Source: Acidimicrobiaceae bacterium
GTDB lineage: Bacteria > Actinomycetota > Acidimicrobiia > Acidimicrobiales > Aldehydirespiratoraceae
NCBI GenBank assembly: GCA_009837445.1
Contig: VXTM01000025.1
Span: 1 to 58,978 of the forward strand
Direction: 5' to 3'
Length of the DNA: 58,978 bases
This document shows positions 16,228 to 25,030 of this stretch, piece by piece. The notes beneath the pieces were generated by a model. The model made no database searches. It worked only from the letters and a program-made list of their open reading frames with translations, and was not told where the DNA came from. Within the stretch, counting starts at the first letter, position 1, and each line of letters begins with the position of its first letter. The translations under genes and the position numbers were made by a program.

Positions 16228-17484
16228 ATGCCCTGGCCCACCGCCGACGAGGCCGTGTTCGACCTGATCCGTCAGGAGATCCGCCGCCAGAACACGACCA
16301 TCCAACTCATCGCGTCGGAGAACTTCGCCAGTCCGGCGGTGATGGCCGCCACCGGCTCGGTGTTCACCAACAAGTACAGCGAGGGCTACCCGGGCCGGCG
16401 TTACTACGGCGGCAACATGGTCGCAGACGAGGCTGAGGACCTCGCCCGCCGCAGGGCCTGCGAGTTGTTCGGGGCCGATCACGCCAACGTGCAGCCCCAT
16501 GCCGGCGCCATCGCCAACATGGGCGCTTACCAGGCCGTGATCGAGCCGGGCGACACCGTGCTGGGTATGAGCCTCGACCACGGCGGCCACCTCACCCACG
16601 GGTCGCCGGTGAACTTCTCCGGCCTGCAGTACCGGTTCGTGTCCTACGGAGTGACCGCCAGCGACGAGCGCATCGACATGGACCAGTTGCGTGACCTGGC
16701 TCTGGCCGAGCGGCCCAAGCTGATCGTGGCTGGCGCCACCGCCTACCCCCGCCTCATCCACCCCGAGCCGCTTCGGGAGATAGCCGACGAGTCGGGGGCG
16801 CTGCTGATGTTCGACGCGGCCCACATCGCCGGGCTGATCGCGGGCGGTGTGCATCCCAATCCGACCCAGTTCGCCGACATCGTTACGTTCACCACCCACA
16901 AGACCCTGCGCGGCCCCCGGGGCGGGGCCATCATCTGCCGCTCCGACTACGCCAAGGCGGTCGACAAGGCCATGTTCCCCGGCATCCAGGGCGGCCCGCT
17001 CGACCACGCGGTGGCGGCCAAGGCGGCGGCCTTCGCGGAGGCGGCCACCGCGGAGTTCGCCGACTACGCAGCCCGCATCGTGGAGAACTCCCAGGCGCTG
17101 GCCTCGGCGCTGGCCGGGCACGGCTTCCGGCTCGTCTCCGGCGGCACCGACAACCACCTGATGCTGGTGGACCTGCGAACCTTCGACCCGGACCTCACCG
17201 GCAAGGAGGCTCAGGCCACCCTCGACAGTGCCGGGATCAGCCTCAACAAGAACACGGTGCCCGACGACCCCCGCTCACCCTTCGTCACATCAGGGGTGCG
17301 CATCGGCACGCCCGCGGTGACCACCCAGGGCATGGACACCGACGACATGGTCACCATCGCCGACCTCATCTCCAGGGCGTTGCGCAACCGCTCGGACGAC
17401 GCTGCAGTGGCCGCGGTGCGAGCCGATGCCGAGGAGCTGTGCGCGGCCAAGCCGCCCTACCCGGGGTTGGACACCGAGGACTAG
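16228..17484 (+). CDS. glyA: Serine hydroxymethyltransferase
   Basis: PLP enzyme converting serine and tetrahydrofolate to glycine and methylene-tetrahydrofolate. The length of 418 residues is standard. Landmarks are [43 protein letters not shown] and the PLP-lysine segment [18 protein letters not shown] 16228 is preceded by AAGGAG and a second purine-rich GAGG, so unlike many neighbours it uses a conventional ribosome-binding site and has a true 5' leader. Bases 16137-16227 contain a 12-bp GCGCCGCGGCGC palindrome but no recognised riboswitch. Confidence 0.97.
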   Translation: MPWPTADEAVFDLIRQEIRRQNTTIQLIASENFASPAVMAATGSVFTNKYSEGYPGRRYYGGNMVADEAEDLARRRACELFGADHANVQPHAGAIANMGAYQAVIEPGDTVLGMSLDHGGHLTHGSPVNFSGLQYRFVSYGVTASDERIDMDQLRDLALAERPKLIVAGATAYPRLIHPEPLREIADESGALLMFDAAHIAGLIAGGVHPNPTQFADIVTFTTHKTLRGPRGGAIICRSDYAKAVDKAMFPGIQGGPLDHAVAAKAAAFAEAATAEFADYAARIVENSQALASALAGHGFRLVSGGTDNHLMLVDLRTFDPDLTGKEAQATLDSAGISLNKNTVPDDPRSPFVTSGVRIGTPAVTTQGMDTDDMVTIADLISRALRNRSDDAAVAAVRADAEELCAAKPPYPGLDTED

Positions 17485-17561
17485 TGGCCCGGAGGAGGGC
17501 CGGCGGGACCCTGCCAGCGCCGGCGTTGCCGGTCGGCCGGTCCGGGAACTAGGCGCTGGCG

Positions 17562-18704
17562 ATGCCGCCGCTACTGTCCTTCGCAATCGTCGGGGCGGTG
17601 GCCGCCGTCACCACATTCCTGCTGGTTCCGCTCACCGCCAGGGTCGCGGTGCGCGCTGGCGCCAGCCGGGAACCCGATGTCCACCACATCCACGAGACTC
17701 CCACCCCGGCGGCCGGTGGTCTGGCCATGCTCGTGGGAGTGGTTGTGGCGGTCGCGGTCGCGCCTGTGGTGGGTGGCCTTTCCGCGACGTTCGACACGCC
17801 CGGGGAGATCTTGGGCGGGGTGGCCGCAGCCGTGATCGTTCTGGCGGTCGGCTTCTACGACGACATCCGAGACCTGTCGCCGCCGGCAAAGGCCGCAGGG
17901 GTGGCCGCGGCGGCGGTCGTGCTGCACCTGTCGGGAGTGTCGATCGCTGTCTTCCGGGTGCCGTTCTGGGACTTGGTGTTCCTCTCGGAGGAGTGGTCGG
18001 CGCTGATGACCGTGCTGTGGGTGCTGGGCATGGCCAACGCGGTGAACCTCATCGACGGCCTCGACGGCCTGGCCGCCGGCATCGTGGCCATCGCCTCGGG
18101 GGCGTTCCTCCTCTACGCGCTGCGCCTCACCGACCAGGGCGTGATCGACGAGGCCAATCCCGGTGCGCTGTGGGCAGCGATCGCGCTGGGAGTGTGCGTC
18201 GGGTTCCTACCCCACAACCTGTACCCGGCCCGGGTCTTCATGGGCGACGGCGGGGCGCTGCTGCTGGGCGCGCTGATGGCGGCCGCCACCATCAGCGTGG
18301 GCGGCCGCTCAACGGTCGAGTTCAGCGGACAGGCCTTCTTCTTCTACGCGCCGCTTGTCATTCCCCTGGTGATCCTGGGCGTACCAGTGGTCGACACCCT
18401 GTTCGCGATCGTGCGCCGCGCCGTAGGACGCCGGGGCTTCTCGGTGGCCGACCGCGAGCACCTGCACCACCGTCTCATGCGTCTCGGCCACGGGCATCGC
18501 CGAGCGGTGATCGTCCTGTGGCTGTGGACCGCGCTGCTGTCGGCCTTCGTGCTGTTCCCCACCTACACCGGCCGGGGCGACGCCATCGTGCCGGTCGGTA
18601 TCGCCGCGCTAGCGCTGGTGCTGTTCACGATCTTCCATCCTCGGTTCGGGTACGACAGCGTGGAGGTTGACGCCGAGGAGCTAGACCGCCTCAAGAAGCT
18701 CTGA
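17562..18704 (+). CDS. MraY/WecA-family polyprenyl-phosphate sugar-1-phosphate transferase
   Basis: Integral membrane enzyme that attaches a phospho-sugar (usually GlcNAc-1-P) to undecaprenyl or decaprenyl phosphate, starting synthesis of a cell-wall polymer. The 380 residues include about ten hydrophobic segments. Catalytic motifs are HHIHETPTPAAGG, the aspartate pair in FYDDIRDLSP, NLIDGLDGLAAG, PARVFMGDGGAL and the HIHH-like EHLHHRLMRLGHGH. Overall it resembles WecA of arabinogalactan or teichoic-type linkage synthesis more than MraY. It follows glyA in the conserved actinobacterial order, 77 bp downstream. The exact sugar is not determined. Confidence 0.9.
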   Translation: MPPLLSFAIVGAVAAVTTFLLVPLTARVAVRAGASREPDVHHIHETPTPAAGGLAMLVGVVVAVAVAPVVGGLSATFDTPGEILGGVAAAVIVLAVGFYDDIRDLSPPAKAAGVAAAAVVLHLSGVSIAVFRVPFWDLVFLSEEWSALMTVLWVLGMANAVNLIDGLDGLAAGIVAIASGAFLLYALRLTDQGVIDEANPGALWAAIALGVCVGFLPHNLYPARVFMGDGGALLLGALMAAATISVGGRSTVEFSGQAFFFYAPLVIPLVILGVPVVDTLFAIVRRAVGRRGFSVADREHLHHRLMRLGHGHRRAVIVLWLWTALLSAFVLFPTYTGRGDAIVPVGIAALALVLFTIFHPRFGYDSVEVDAEELDRLKKL

Positions 18705-18726
18705 GCCGTCACTCGGCGCCGCAGCG

Positions 18727-20307
18727 TCAGTGGTCGTCGGGGTTGAGGTCCTCGGGGTTGATCTCCTCGAGTTCCTGGCCCACGGTCTCGGGGTACTTGA
18801 GGATGACCAGGGCGGCCACGATCAGGGGGCCGACGGCCAGCAGGGCGAGCGCCGGCCCGAGCCGCCCGTCGAGCGCATCCGACAGCCCTCCCGCGACGAT
18901 CAGACCGAGGGCGCTCCCGACCACGCCCACCATCACGATCACGCCGTTGGAGCGTCCCCGCCGGTGGGTGCCGAACAGCTCGGGCCCGTAGACGGCCAGC
19001 GCGGGCACCGCGATCGCACCGACCACGCCGCCGGCCAGGGTCAGCAGCCAGAGGGCGGCGCCGTCGGTGAAGAAGGCCCACGCGATGAACACCGCTCCCA
19101 GCGCCAGCCCGGTGGCGCCGGTCGGTCGGCGGCCCCGCCGGTCGGCCAGGTACCCGCCGACGAAGACCCCGATGCCGATGGGCGTGTTGGTGAAGTAGGT
19201 GAACAGCGTTATGGCCGTAGCCGAGAACTCGCGCTCGTCCTTGAGGAAGTCGTTGCGCAGCCCGGAGGCCGGCGCCGCGAACATGGCAATCAGGAATGCG
19301 GAGGCGGCCAGGAGGATCAGCCTTCTGCGCCGGCGGGCCGCCACTTCCGGGTCGGCCTGGCGGTCGACCACACCGTCGTGGGAGACCCGTCCGGTTGCGA
19401 CCGTCTCGAAGCGCCGGCTCTCCGGCAGCCGGCGTCCCACCCAGACGACGACGGCCACCCCGACCAGCGGCACCACGTACACCAGGCGCCAGCCCGAGAT
19501 GTGCAGATCGGCCATCGGCAGCACCGCGAAGGCCATGCCCGACCCCAGCGCCGCGCACAGCACCAGCACCGACATGGCCCAGGCCCGGGAGTGGGCCGGC
19601 ATCTCCTCGGCGGCCAGGATCACGATCAGGATGCCGAGGGCGGTCGATAGGCCCCGGGCGACGAGCTGGGTGCCGCCCAGGAACCACAATCCCGGCGCCG
19701 CCGCGCCCACCGCGGTGATCAGGCAGCTTCCCAGGCCGGTCGCCAGCAGGAGGCGCTTCCGCCCGTGCCGGTCGGCGAGGGCGGCGGTAACCAGCGCGAT
19801 CAGCACCCCGGCCCGGACCACGCCCATCAGGACCCCCTGGGCGGTGTTGCCGCGACCGAACTCGTCGGCTGCGAAGGTGAGGGTGGCGGTGAGGACGGTT
19901 CCCAGGTAGCCGTCCACGACCTGAATCGTGCACAGCAGGCCGAGCACGGTGGCGGCCCGGGCGCTCAGGCGGTCCGGGGGCGCCCACCAGTAGCCGTAGG
20001 TGTCCCGGCGCCTCCGCAGCGCGCTCCGCACCGGGAAGTGGAACAGCCAGGCCCACACCGGCACGGCGAGACGGTATGAGGTGGTCTCGGTCAGCTGCCA
20101 TGCCTCGCCGGTGCCGGCGCCGCCGGGGCCGGTCCTCTCCATCGACAGCGTGCGTGCGTAGTCGCGGAAGGGCCCGTCGCGTGCCTCGAACCGGTCCTCG
20201 CCGATGGCGCGCTCGGCCACGATGTCGCAGCGGGCCTCCCGCCGGGCGGCGCGCTCGCGCTCCATCTCGGCCGCGCTGCCCCGCCGCACCACCCGCAATA
20301 CGGTCAT
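18727..20307 (-). CDS. MFS transporter
   Basis: Major facilitator superfamily carrier of 526 residues with an approximately 60-residue charged cytoplasmic N-terminus (RERAARREARCDIVAERA), about twelve membrane helices and a polar tail ending EINPEDLNPDDH. The loop 2-3 signature appears as ADRHGRKRLLLATG, and its repeat in the second half as DRRGRRPTGATG. The RRGRSNGV segment and the general layout recall sugar/organic-acid porters, but no substrate can be named. It is convergent with the WecA-like gene and divergent from murA, whose GTG is only 29 bp away. Confidence 0.85.
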   Translation of the reverse strand: MTVLRVVRRGSAAEMERERAARREARCDIVAERAIGEDRFEARDGPFRDYARTLSMERTGPGGAGTGEAWQLTETTSYRLAVPVWAWLFHFPVRSALRRRRDTYGYWWAPPDRLSARAATVLGLLCTIQVVDGYLGTVLTATLTFAADEFGRGNTAQGVLMGVVRAGVLIALVTAALADRHGRKRLLLATGLGSCLITAVGAAAPGLWFLGGTQLVARGLSTALGILIVILAAEEMPAHSRAWAMSVLVLCAALGSGMAFAVLPMADLHISGWRLVYVVPLVGVAVVVWVGRRLPESRRFETVATGRVSHDGVVDRQADPEVAARRRRRLILLAASAFLIAMFAAPASGLRNDFLKDEREFSATAITLFTYFTNTPIGIGVFVGGYLADRRGRRPTGATGLALGAVFIAWAFFTDGAALWLLTLAGGVVGAIAVPALAVYGPELFGTHRRGRSNGVIVMVGVVGSALGLIVAGGLSDALDGRLGPALALLAVGPLIVAALVILKYPETVGQELEEINPEDLNPDDH

Positions 20308-20336
20308 CGCTCGCCTGCGGTCAATAGGCTTGTGTA

Positions 20337-21608
20337 GTGGCGATCGAGCGGATAGTCGTGCGCTCCGGCCGGCCGCTGGAAGGAACCGTGACCGTGGCCG
20401 GCGCCAAGAACTCGGTGCTCAAGCTCATGGCGGCCACGCTGCTGGCCGAGGGCTCCTACCGGCTCGACAACGTTCCCCGCATCGTCGATGTCGACCTCAT
20501 GGCCGAGCTGTTGAGGGCCGTGGGCTGCACGGTCGAATGGGATCCGGTACAACCGTCGTTGCTTCACATCGACGTGCCCGCCGAGATCAGCCCGGTGGCC
20601 CCCTACGACATCGTTGAGAGATTCCGGGCGTCGGTCGTGGTCCTCGGGCCGATGCTGGCCCGCTGCGGTGAAGCCAAGGTGGCGTTGCCCGGCGGCGACG
20701 ACTTCGGTCCCCGGCCCATCGACATGCATGTGCAGGGCCTGGTGGAGCTGGGAGCGGCGGTGGACGTCGTGCACGGCTACGTGGAGGCGTCGGCCGTCGA
20801 GCTGCTGGGCGGGCGGGTCGTTCTGGAGTTCCCCAGCGTGGGCGCGACGGAGAACCTGCTGATGGCCGCGGTGGCGGCCAAGGGCGCCACCGTGATCGAC
20901 AACGCGGCCCGCGAGCCGGAGATTTCCGACCTCTGCGAGTTCCTGAGCCGGATGGGGGCCAGGATCGAGGGTGTCGGCTCTTCCACGCTCACCGTCGAGG
21001 GCAGCGGGTCTGCCTCCCCCCTTCATCCCGCCGACCATTCGGTCGTCCCGGACCGCATCGTTGCCGCCACCCATCTGGCCGCGCTCGGCGTGGCGTCGGG
21101 CGAGGTGTTCGTAGCCGGCGCCCGCCACGACCACATGGAGCTGCTCTGCCAGAAGCTGACCGAGATGGGGATGGTGATCACCCCCGACGACGGAGGCATC
21201 CGGGCCATCGCGCCCCGCCGGCTCGACTCGGTCGACTGCTCCACGCTGCCCTACCCGGGTATCGCCACCGACTACCTGCCGTTCCTGGTGGCCATGCTGG
21301 CCACCGCCTCCGGTGTCGGGATCGTCACCGAGAACCTGTTCCCCGGCCGGTTCCGCTACGTGGATGAGCTGCGCCGCATGGGCGCCGACATCCGCACCGA
21401 CTCCCACCATGCCGTGGTGCGGGGCGTGGAGCGGCTCTCGGGGGCTCCGGTCAGGGCCCACGACATACGGGCCGGCGCCGCGCTCGCCGTCGCCGGGCTG
21501 GGGGCAGAGGGCACCACGGTGGTGAGCGAAGCGCATCACGTGGCTCGCGGCTACGAGAACCTGGCCGGCGATCTGGCATCGCTCGGCGCCGACGTGAGGG
21601 CCGAATAG
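20337..21608 (+). CDS. murA: UDP-N-acetylglucosamine 1-carboxyvinyltransferase
   Basis: First committed step of peptidoglycan synthesis, adding enolpyruvate from PEP to UDP-GlcNAc. The 423 residues show AGAKNSVLKLMAATLL, the LPGGDDFGPRPIDMH loop and ATDYLPFLVAMLATASG. The loop position that is normally Cys115 (E. coli numbering) is Asp121 here. That substitution is known from mycobacteria and confers intrinsic fosfomycin insensitivity. GTG 20337 has TAGGCT 6 nt upstream. The downstream 48-residue membrane protein lies on the opposite strand. Confidence 0.95.
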   Translation: MAIERIVVRSGRPLEGTVTVAGAKNSVLKLMAATLLAEGSYRLDNVPRIVDVDLMAELLRAVGCTVEWDPVQPSLLHIDVPAEISPVAPYDIVERFRASVVVLGPMLARCGEAKVALPGGDDFGPRPIDMHVQGLVELGAAVDVVHGYVEASAVELLGGRVVLEFPSVGATENLLMAAVAAKGATVIDNAAREPEISDLCEFLSRMGARIEGVGSSTLTVEGSGSASPLHPADHSVVPDRIVAATHLAALGVASGEVFVAGARHDHMELLCQKLTEMGMVITPDDGGIRAIAPRRLDSVDCSTLPYPGIATDYLPFLVAMLATASGVGIVTENLFPGRFRYVDELRRMGADIRTDSHHAVVRGVERLSGAPVRAHDIRAGAALAVAGLGAEGTTVVSEAHHVARGYENLAGDLASLGADVRAE

Positions 21609-21626
21609 ACCAGGAGGGCGAGCAAG

Positions 21627-21773
21627 TCAGTCCTCGTCGGCCGGAGCGGTCTCCGATTGCTTGACCGCCCGCCGCTTGGCATGCCAGACGATGCCGGCGA
21701 ACAGCAGCACCGGGCAGGCCACGAGCAGCGCCTCGTCCCATCCCCCCTGATGCGCCAGCACCGCCAAGCCCAT
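21627..21773 (-). CDS. Small single-pass membrane protein, 48 aa
   Basis: A short frame reads MGLAVLAHQGGWDEALLV, then a hydrophobic span (ACPVLLFAGIVWHA), then a basic stretch KRRAVKQSE and an acidic tail ending ADED. This is the pattern of a single-pass membrane protein with a charged cytoplasmic tail. ATG 21773 lies 6 nt after TAGGCT on the minus strand, the leaderless arrangement of many genes here, which supports expression. It fills nearly all of the gap between convergent murA and the NifU-like gene behind it. Family unknown; it is easily missed by gene callers. Confidence 0.55.
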   Translation of the reverse strand: MGLAVLAHQGGWDEALLVACPVLLFAGIVWHAKRRAVKQSETAPADED

Positions 21774-21875
21774 CCCGCGAGCCTACGAGGCCGCCGGAGG
21801 CCAGTGCGGGGCGCGGCCCGGACTCACGGGGCGGCCGGGGTCGGAGTTGGGGCCGGGCGCTGCGAGACTGGGCCT

Positions 21876-22136
21876 GTGCAGGCCGAAGTGGAGAAGATCA
21901 TCGAGATCATCCGGCCGGCCATCCAGGCCGACGAGGGCGACATCAGCCTCATTGAGGTCGACGAGGCGACCGGCGTGGTTACCGTCGAGCTCTTCGGCGC
22001 CTGCGTCACCTGCCCGGCGTCCACCCAGACCCTCAAGGCCGGCATCGAGCGGATCATGCGCGACCGGGTGCCTGGCGTGACCGAGGTGGTCGAGGTGAAC
22101 GCCCTGGGCATGAGCGAGACGTTCGTCTCGCTCTGA
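21876..22136 (+). CDS. NifU C-terminal-domain (Nfu-like) Fe-S protein
   Basis: Stand-alone Nfu domain of 86 residues that carries or transfers an Fe-S cluster. It shows EKIIEIIRPAIQADEGDISL, the cluster-binding CVTCPAS (CxxC) and the amphipathic VPGVTEVVEV end. GTG 21876 is chosen because GAGACT lies 6 nt upstream and because the Nfu domain starts immediately after it; earlier in-frame sequence is not domain-like. A cysteine desulfurase and the thiouridylase MnmA lie about 3 kb downstream, so sulfur-handling genes are loosely grouped. Confidence 0.88.
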   Translation: MQAEVEKIIEIIRPAIQADEGDISLIEVDEATGVVTVELFGACVTCPASTQTLKAGIERIMRDRVPGVTEVVEVNALGMSETFVSL

Positions 22137-22155
22137 GCACGAGTGAGGCGCCGGC

Positions 22156-23991
22156 TCAGCGGGCGCGGTGCTCGGCCAGGTTAAGGGCGTTCTCGATCAG
22201 GCCGAGGTGGCTGTACGCCTGCGGAAAGTTGCCCCGGGCTTCGCCGGTGACCGGGTCGTGCTCCTCTGACATCAATCCGGTCGGTCCCGCCAGAGCCGCA
22301 TAGTCGTCGAACAGGGCGCGGGCGCCGTCGAGGTCGCCGATGAGGATCTTGGCGTCGATCAGCCACGACGTCATCAAGTTGAAGCCGCTGGGAGTGCCGG
22401 GCAGCCCGTCCTGGCCCCGGTAGCGGTAGACGGTGGGACCCACCCTCAGCTGGGCTTCGATGGCCTCGACGGTCGCGCTCAAGCGAGGCTCGGTCGGTGG
22501 GATGAGGCCCGAGAGGCCCACGGCCAGCACGGCCGAGTCGAGGTCGGTGCTGCCGTAGGCGGCGGTGAACGAGCCCACCACGGGGTTCCAGCCCTCGGAG
22601 AGGATCTCCGCTGCGATCGTGTCGCGCAGCTGCTCCCATTCCGGCACGAGGCGGCCGAACACGCTCCTGGCCACGGCGATCCCCCGATCAACGGCCATCC
22701 AGCACATGGCCTTGGAGTGGACGTGATGGCGGGGCTCGGCCCGTATCTCCCAGATGCCCTGATCCGGCTCCCGCCAGCGCAGGCTCACCGCGGCCACCAA
22801 CTGCTCGACCAAGTGCCAGTGGGGCTCGTCGAGGGGCGCGCCTGCCTGGCCCAACCGCCAGATCAGCTCCATGATCGGGCCGAACACATCCGTCTGAGCC
22901 TGCTGCTCGGCCGCGTTGCCGATCCGCACAGGATGGCTGCCCCCGTAGCCGGGCAGGTGCGGGTGGAAGTGCTCGGGAGGCAGAGCGCCGCCGTCGACGG
23001 TGTAGATCGGGGCCAGATGATCCAGGTCGGCGCCACCGTCCTCGATGAGCTGAAGCAGCCAGTCGAGCAGGTCCATGGCCTCCCGGGTCGAGCCCAGTCG
23101 CACCAGCGTGCTAGCAGCCATCGACGCATCTCGCATCCAGCAGTAGCGGTAGTCCCAGTTGCGGGACCCTCCCAGCTCCTGGGGCAGGCTGGTGGTGGGG
23201 GCCGCGATGATCGCGCCGGTCGGGCCGTGGCACAACGCCTTGAGCACCAGGGCAGAACGCCGCACGAGATCGGTCTGGAGCGGCGGGAGGGTCAGGCCGC
23301 CGGCCCAGGCGCTCCAGTGCTCGATGGTGGCCGAGCGCCGCTCCGGTTCCGGCGTCGAGTCGTCGCCCGCGCCGGGGCCGCAGAGCAGCTCCAGCACGAC
23401 CGGCCCCGCCGCCAGATCCACGTCGGCCCGGCAGGTGTCGTTGCCGCCGTTCGACTCAATGCGCCATCGCAGGCCCGGCGACCGCAGGCCCGTCATGAAG
23501 GAGTCGGCGCCGCCTCGCACGTCGATCCCGGTGTCGTTGCGCTCCAGACGCGTCGCTCCCGTGCCCGAACGGGGTGCGAACTCGACAACGGCACGTCCTG
23601 AGCCCGCCAGCACCCGCACCAGGCGGCTCCGTCCGGCGGGCTCCGCCGGCAGTCCCTCGGAGCAGTCGACGTAGTCGGTCACCGTCAGGCCGTCCCACGA
23701 CGTCTCCAACACCATGGAGTGGTCGATGTAGCGCTGCTGCGGGCGACCGGTGGGATCGGCGGGGCGTACCGCGAAGTAACCGGCAGGCGGGCCGCCGAGC
23801 AACTCGGCCATCAGCGGGTTCGAGTCGACTCGGGGACAGCAGAGCCAGACCACCCGGGCGTCGGCCGTCACGAGGGCCGCGGTGCGCTGGTCGGACAGCA
23901 GCGAGTGCTGCTCGATGGGCACCACCGGCGAGCGTGCTGAATCCGCAGAAATGCGACGCGCTGGGCTCTGCTCGTGGGCGGGGGCGTTCAC
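22156..23991 (-). CDS. Glycoside hydrolase family 15 protein (trehalase/glucoamylase)
   Basis: 611 residues with an N-terminal beta-rich domain (PIEQHSLLSDQRTAALV, PRVDSNPLMAELLGG) and an (alpha/alpha)6 barrel. GGSRNWDYRYCWMRDASM is the characteristic GH15 signature, and later segments (KAMCWMAVDRGIAVA, GFNLMTSWLIDAKILIGD) fit the family. Actinobacterial GH15 enzymes include a trehalase of the mycobacterial TreH type, and the N-terminus resembles that group; glucoamylase activity is the alternative. There is no signal peptide, so it is intracellular. GTG 23991 lies 7 nt after TAACGT and is therefore preferred to longer starts. Confidence 0.88.
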   Translation of the reverse strand: MNAPAHEQSPARRISADSARSPVVPIEQHSLLSDQRTAALVTADARVVWLCCPRVDSNPLMAELLGGPPAGYFAVRPADPTGRPQQRYIDHSMVLETSWDGLTVTDYVDCSEGLPAEPAGRSRLVRVLAGSGRAVVEFAPRSGTGATRLERNDTGIDVRGGADSFMTGLRSPGLRWRIESNGGNDTCRADVDLAAGPVVLELLCGPGAGDDSTPEPERRSATIEHWSAWAGGLTLPPLQTDLVRRSALVLKALCHGPTGAIIAAPTTSLPQELGGSRNWDYRYCWMRDASMAASTLVRLGSTREAMDLLDWLLQLIEDGGADLDHLAPIYTVDGGALPPEHFHPHLPGYGGSHPVRIGNAAEQQAQTDVFGPIMELIWRLGQAGAPLDEPHWHLVEQLVAAVSLRWREPDQGIWEIRAEPRHHVHSKAMCWMAVDRGIAVARSVFGRLVPEWEQLRDTIAAEILSEGWNPVVGSFTAAYGSTDLDSAVLAVGLSGLIPPTEPRLSATVEAIEAQLRVGPTVYRYRGQDGLPGTPSGFNLMTSWLIDAKILIGDLDGARALFDDYAALAGPTGLMSEEHDPVTGEARGNFPQAYSHLGLIENALNLAEHRAR

Positions 23992-24041
23992 TGACGGGAC
24001 GTTAGTGGCCGTGGCAGTCGGCGCCGCTACGGTGCCGACCC

Positions 24042-24977
24042 GTGAGCGAGGTGCCCGAGGTGGTGGAGCGACCCCCCGAGCGCCGCTGCTACCGGCACCC
24101 TGATCGGCGCGGCGGCGTGGGCTGCCAGCGCTGCGACCGACCGATCTGCCCGGACTGCATGCACCAGGCGTCGGTCGGGTTCCACTGTCCCGAATGCACC
24201 ACCGGGCGGGGCGCCCGGCCGGTGACGGTGTCACCGATGATGGTGGCCCACGCGTCGCGGCCACGGGTCACCCAGCTGCTGCTGGGCCTGAACGCGCTGG
24301 CCTACCTCTACTCGATCGTTCTGAGCGGCTCGGCCCGCGGAATCACCCGTCTCGACCAGGGACTGCTCATAGACGGCGGCCTGTTCGCCCGGGCCCGCCT
24401 CTTCGACGGCGGCGCCGTCAGCCTGATCGGAGTCGACACCGGCGAGTACTACCGGCTGGTCACCGCCGCGTTCCTGCACGACGGGATCTTCCACCTGGCC
24501 TTCAACATGTACATCCTGTGGATCCTCGGCCACATGCTCGAAGGGAGCTTCGGGAAGGCCCGGTACCTGTCCCTCTATGTGGTATCGATGCTCGGTGGCT
24601 CGTTCGGGGTGCTGCTGCTGTCGCCCAACTCGCCGACCGTGGGGGCCTCGGGAGCCGTGTTCGGCCTGATGGGGGCGACGGTGCTGATGCATCGGGCCGT
24701 CGGGGGCAGCATCTGGCGCTCGCCGCTGGCTCCGCTGCTGATGATCAACGTCGTCTTCACGCTGCTCATCCCGCGGGTGTCCATCGGCGGCCACTTCGGC
24801 GGACTGATCGCGGGCGCGCTCATGGGTGCGGTGATGATGTCCTTCGAGCGCCGCAATGCTCCTCGGTGGGTGACGGTGGCTCTGGGCGGCATGCTGTCGG
24901 CGCTCCTCGTGCTCGGATCGGTCCTCGCCCTGCCACTGCGGGACCTGATCTCCGACGTGGTGGACCTAGTCGCATAG
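24042..24977 (+). CDS. Rhomboid-family intramembrane serine protease with N-terminal zinc-ribbon
   Basis: 311 residues. An N-terminal Cys/His cluster (CYRHPDRRGGVGCQRC, CPDC, FHCPEC) resembles a B-box-like zinc finger common in actinobacterial rhomboids. Six or seven membrane segments follow. The catalytic serine lies in GASGAVFGLMG near residue 204, its histidine partner in GGHFGGLIAG near 249, and HLAFNM provides the oxyanion-side His and Asn. GTG 24042 is supported by TACGGT 8 nt upstream. It is divergent from the GH15 gene over 50 bp that contain both -10 boxes. Substrates are unknown. Confidence 0.9.
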   Translation: MSEVPEVVERPPERRCYRHPDRRGGVGCQRCDRPICPDCMHQASVGFHCPECTTGRGARPVTVSPMMVAHASRPRVTQLLLGLNALAYLYSIVLSGSARGITRLDQGLLIDGGLFARARLFDGGAVSLIGVDTGEYYRLVTAAFLHDGIFHLAFNMYILWILGHMLEGSFGKARYLSLYVVSMLGGSFGVLLLSPNSPTVGASGAVFGLMGATVLMHRAVGGSIWRSPLAPLLMINVVFTLLIPRVSIGGHFGGLIAGALMGAVMMSFERRNAPRWVTVALGGMLSALLVLGSVLALPLRDLISDVVDLVA

Positions 24978-25030
24978 AGAGGGTCCAGCGAGCGCCGGGT
25001 GCCGGATGGGCGCCCGCGTAGGATGGCGGG

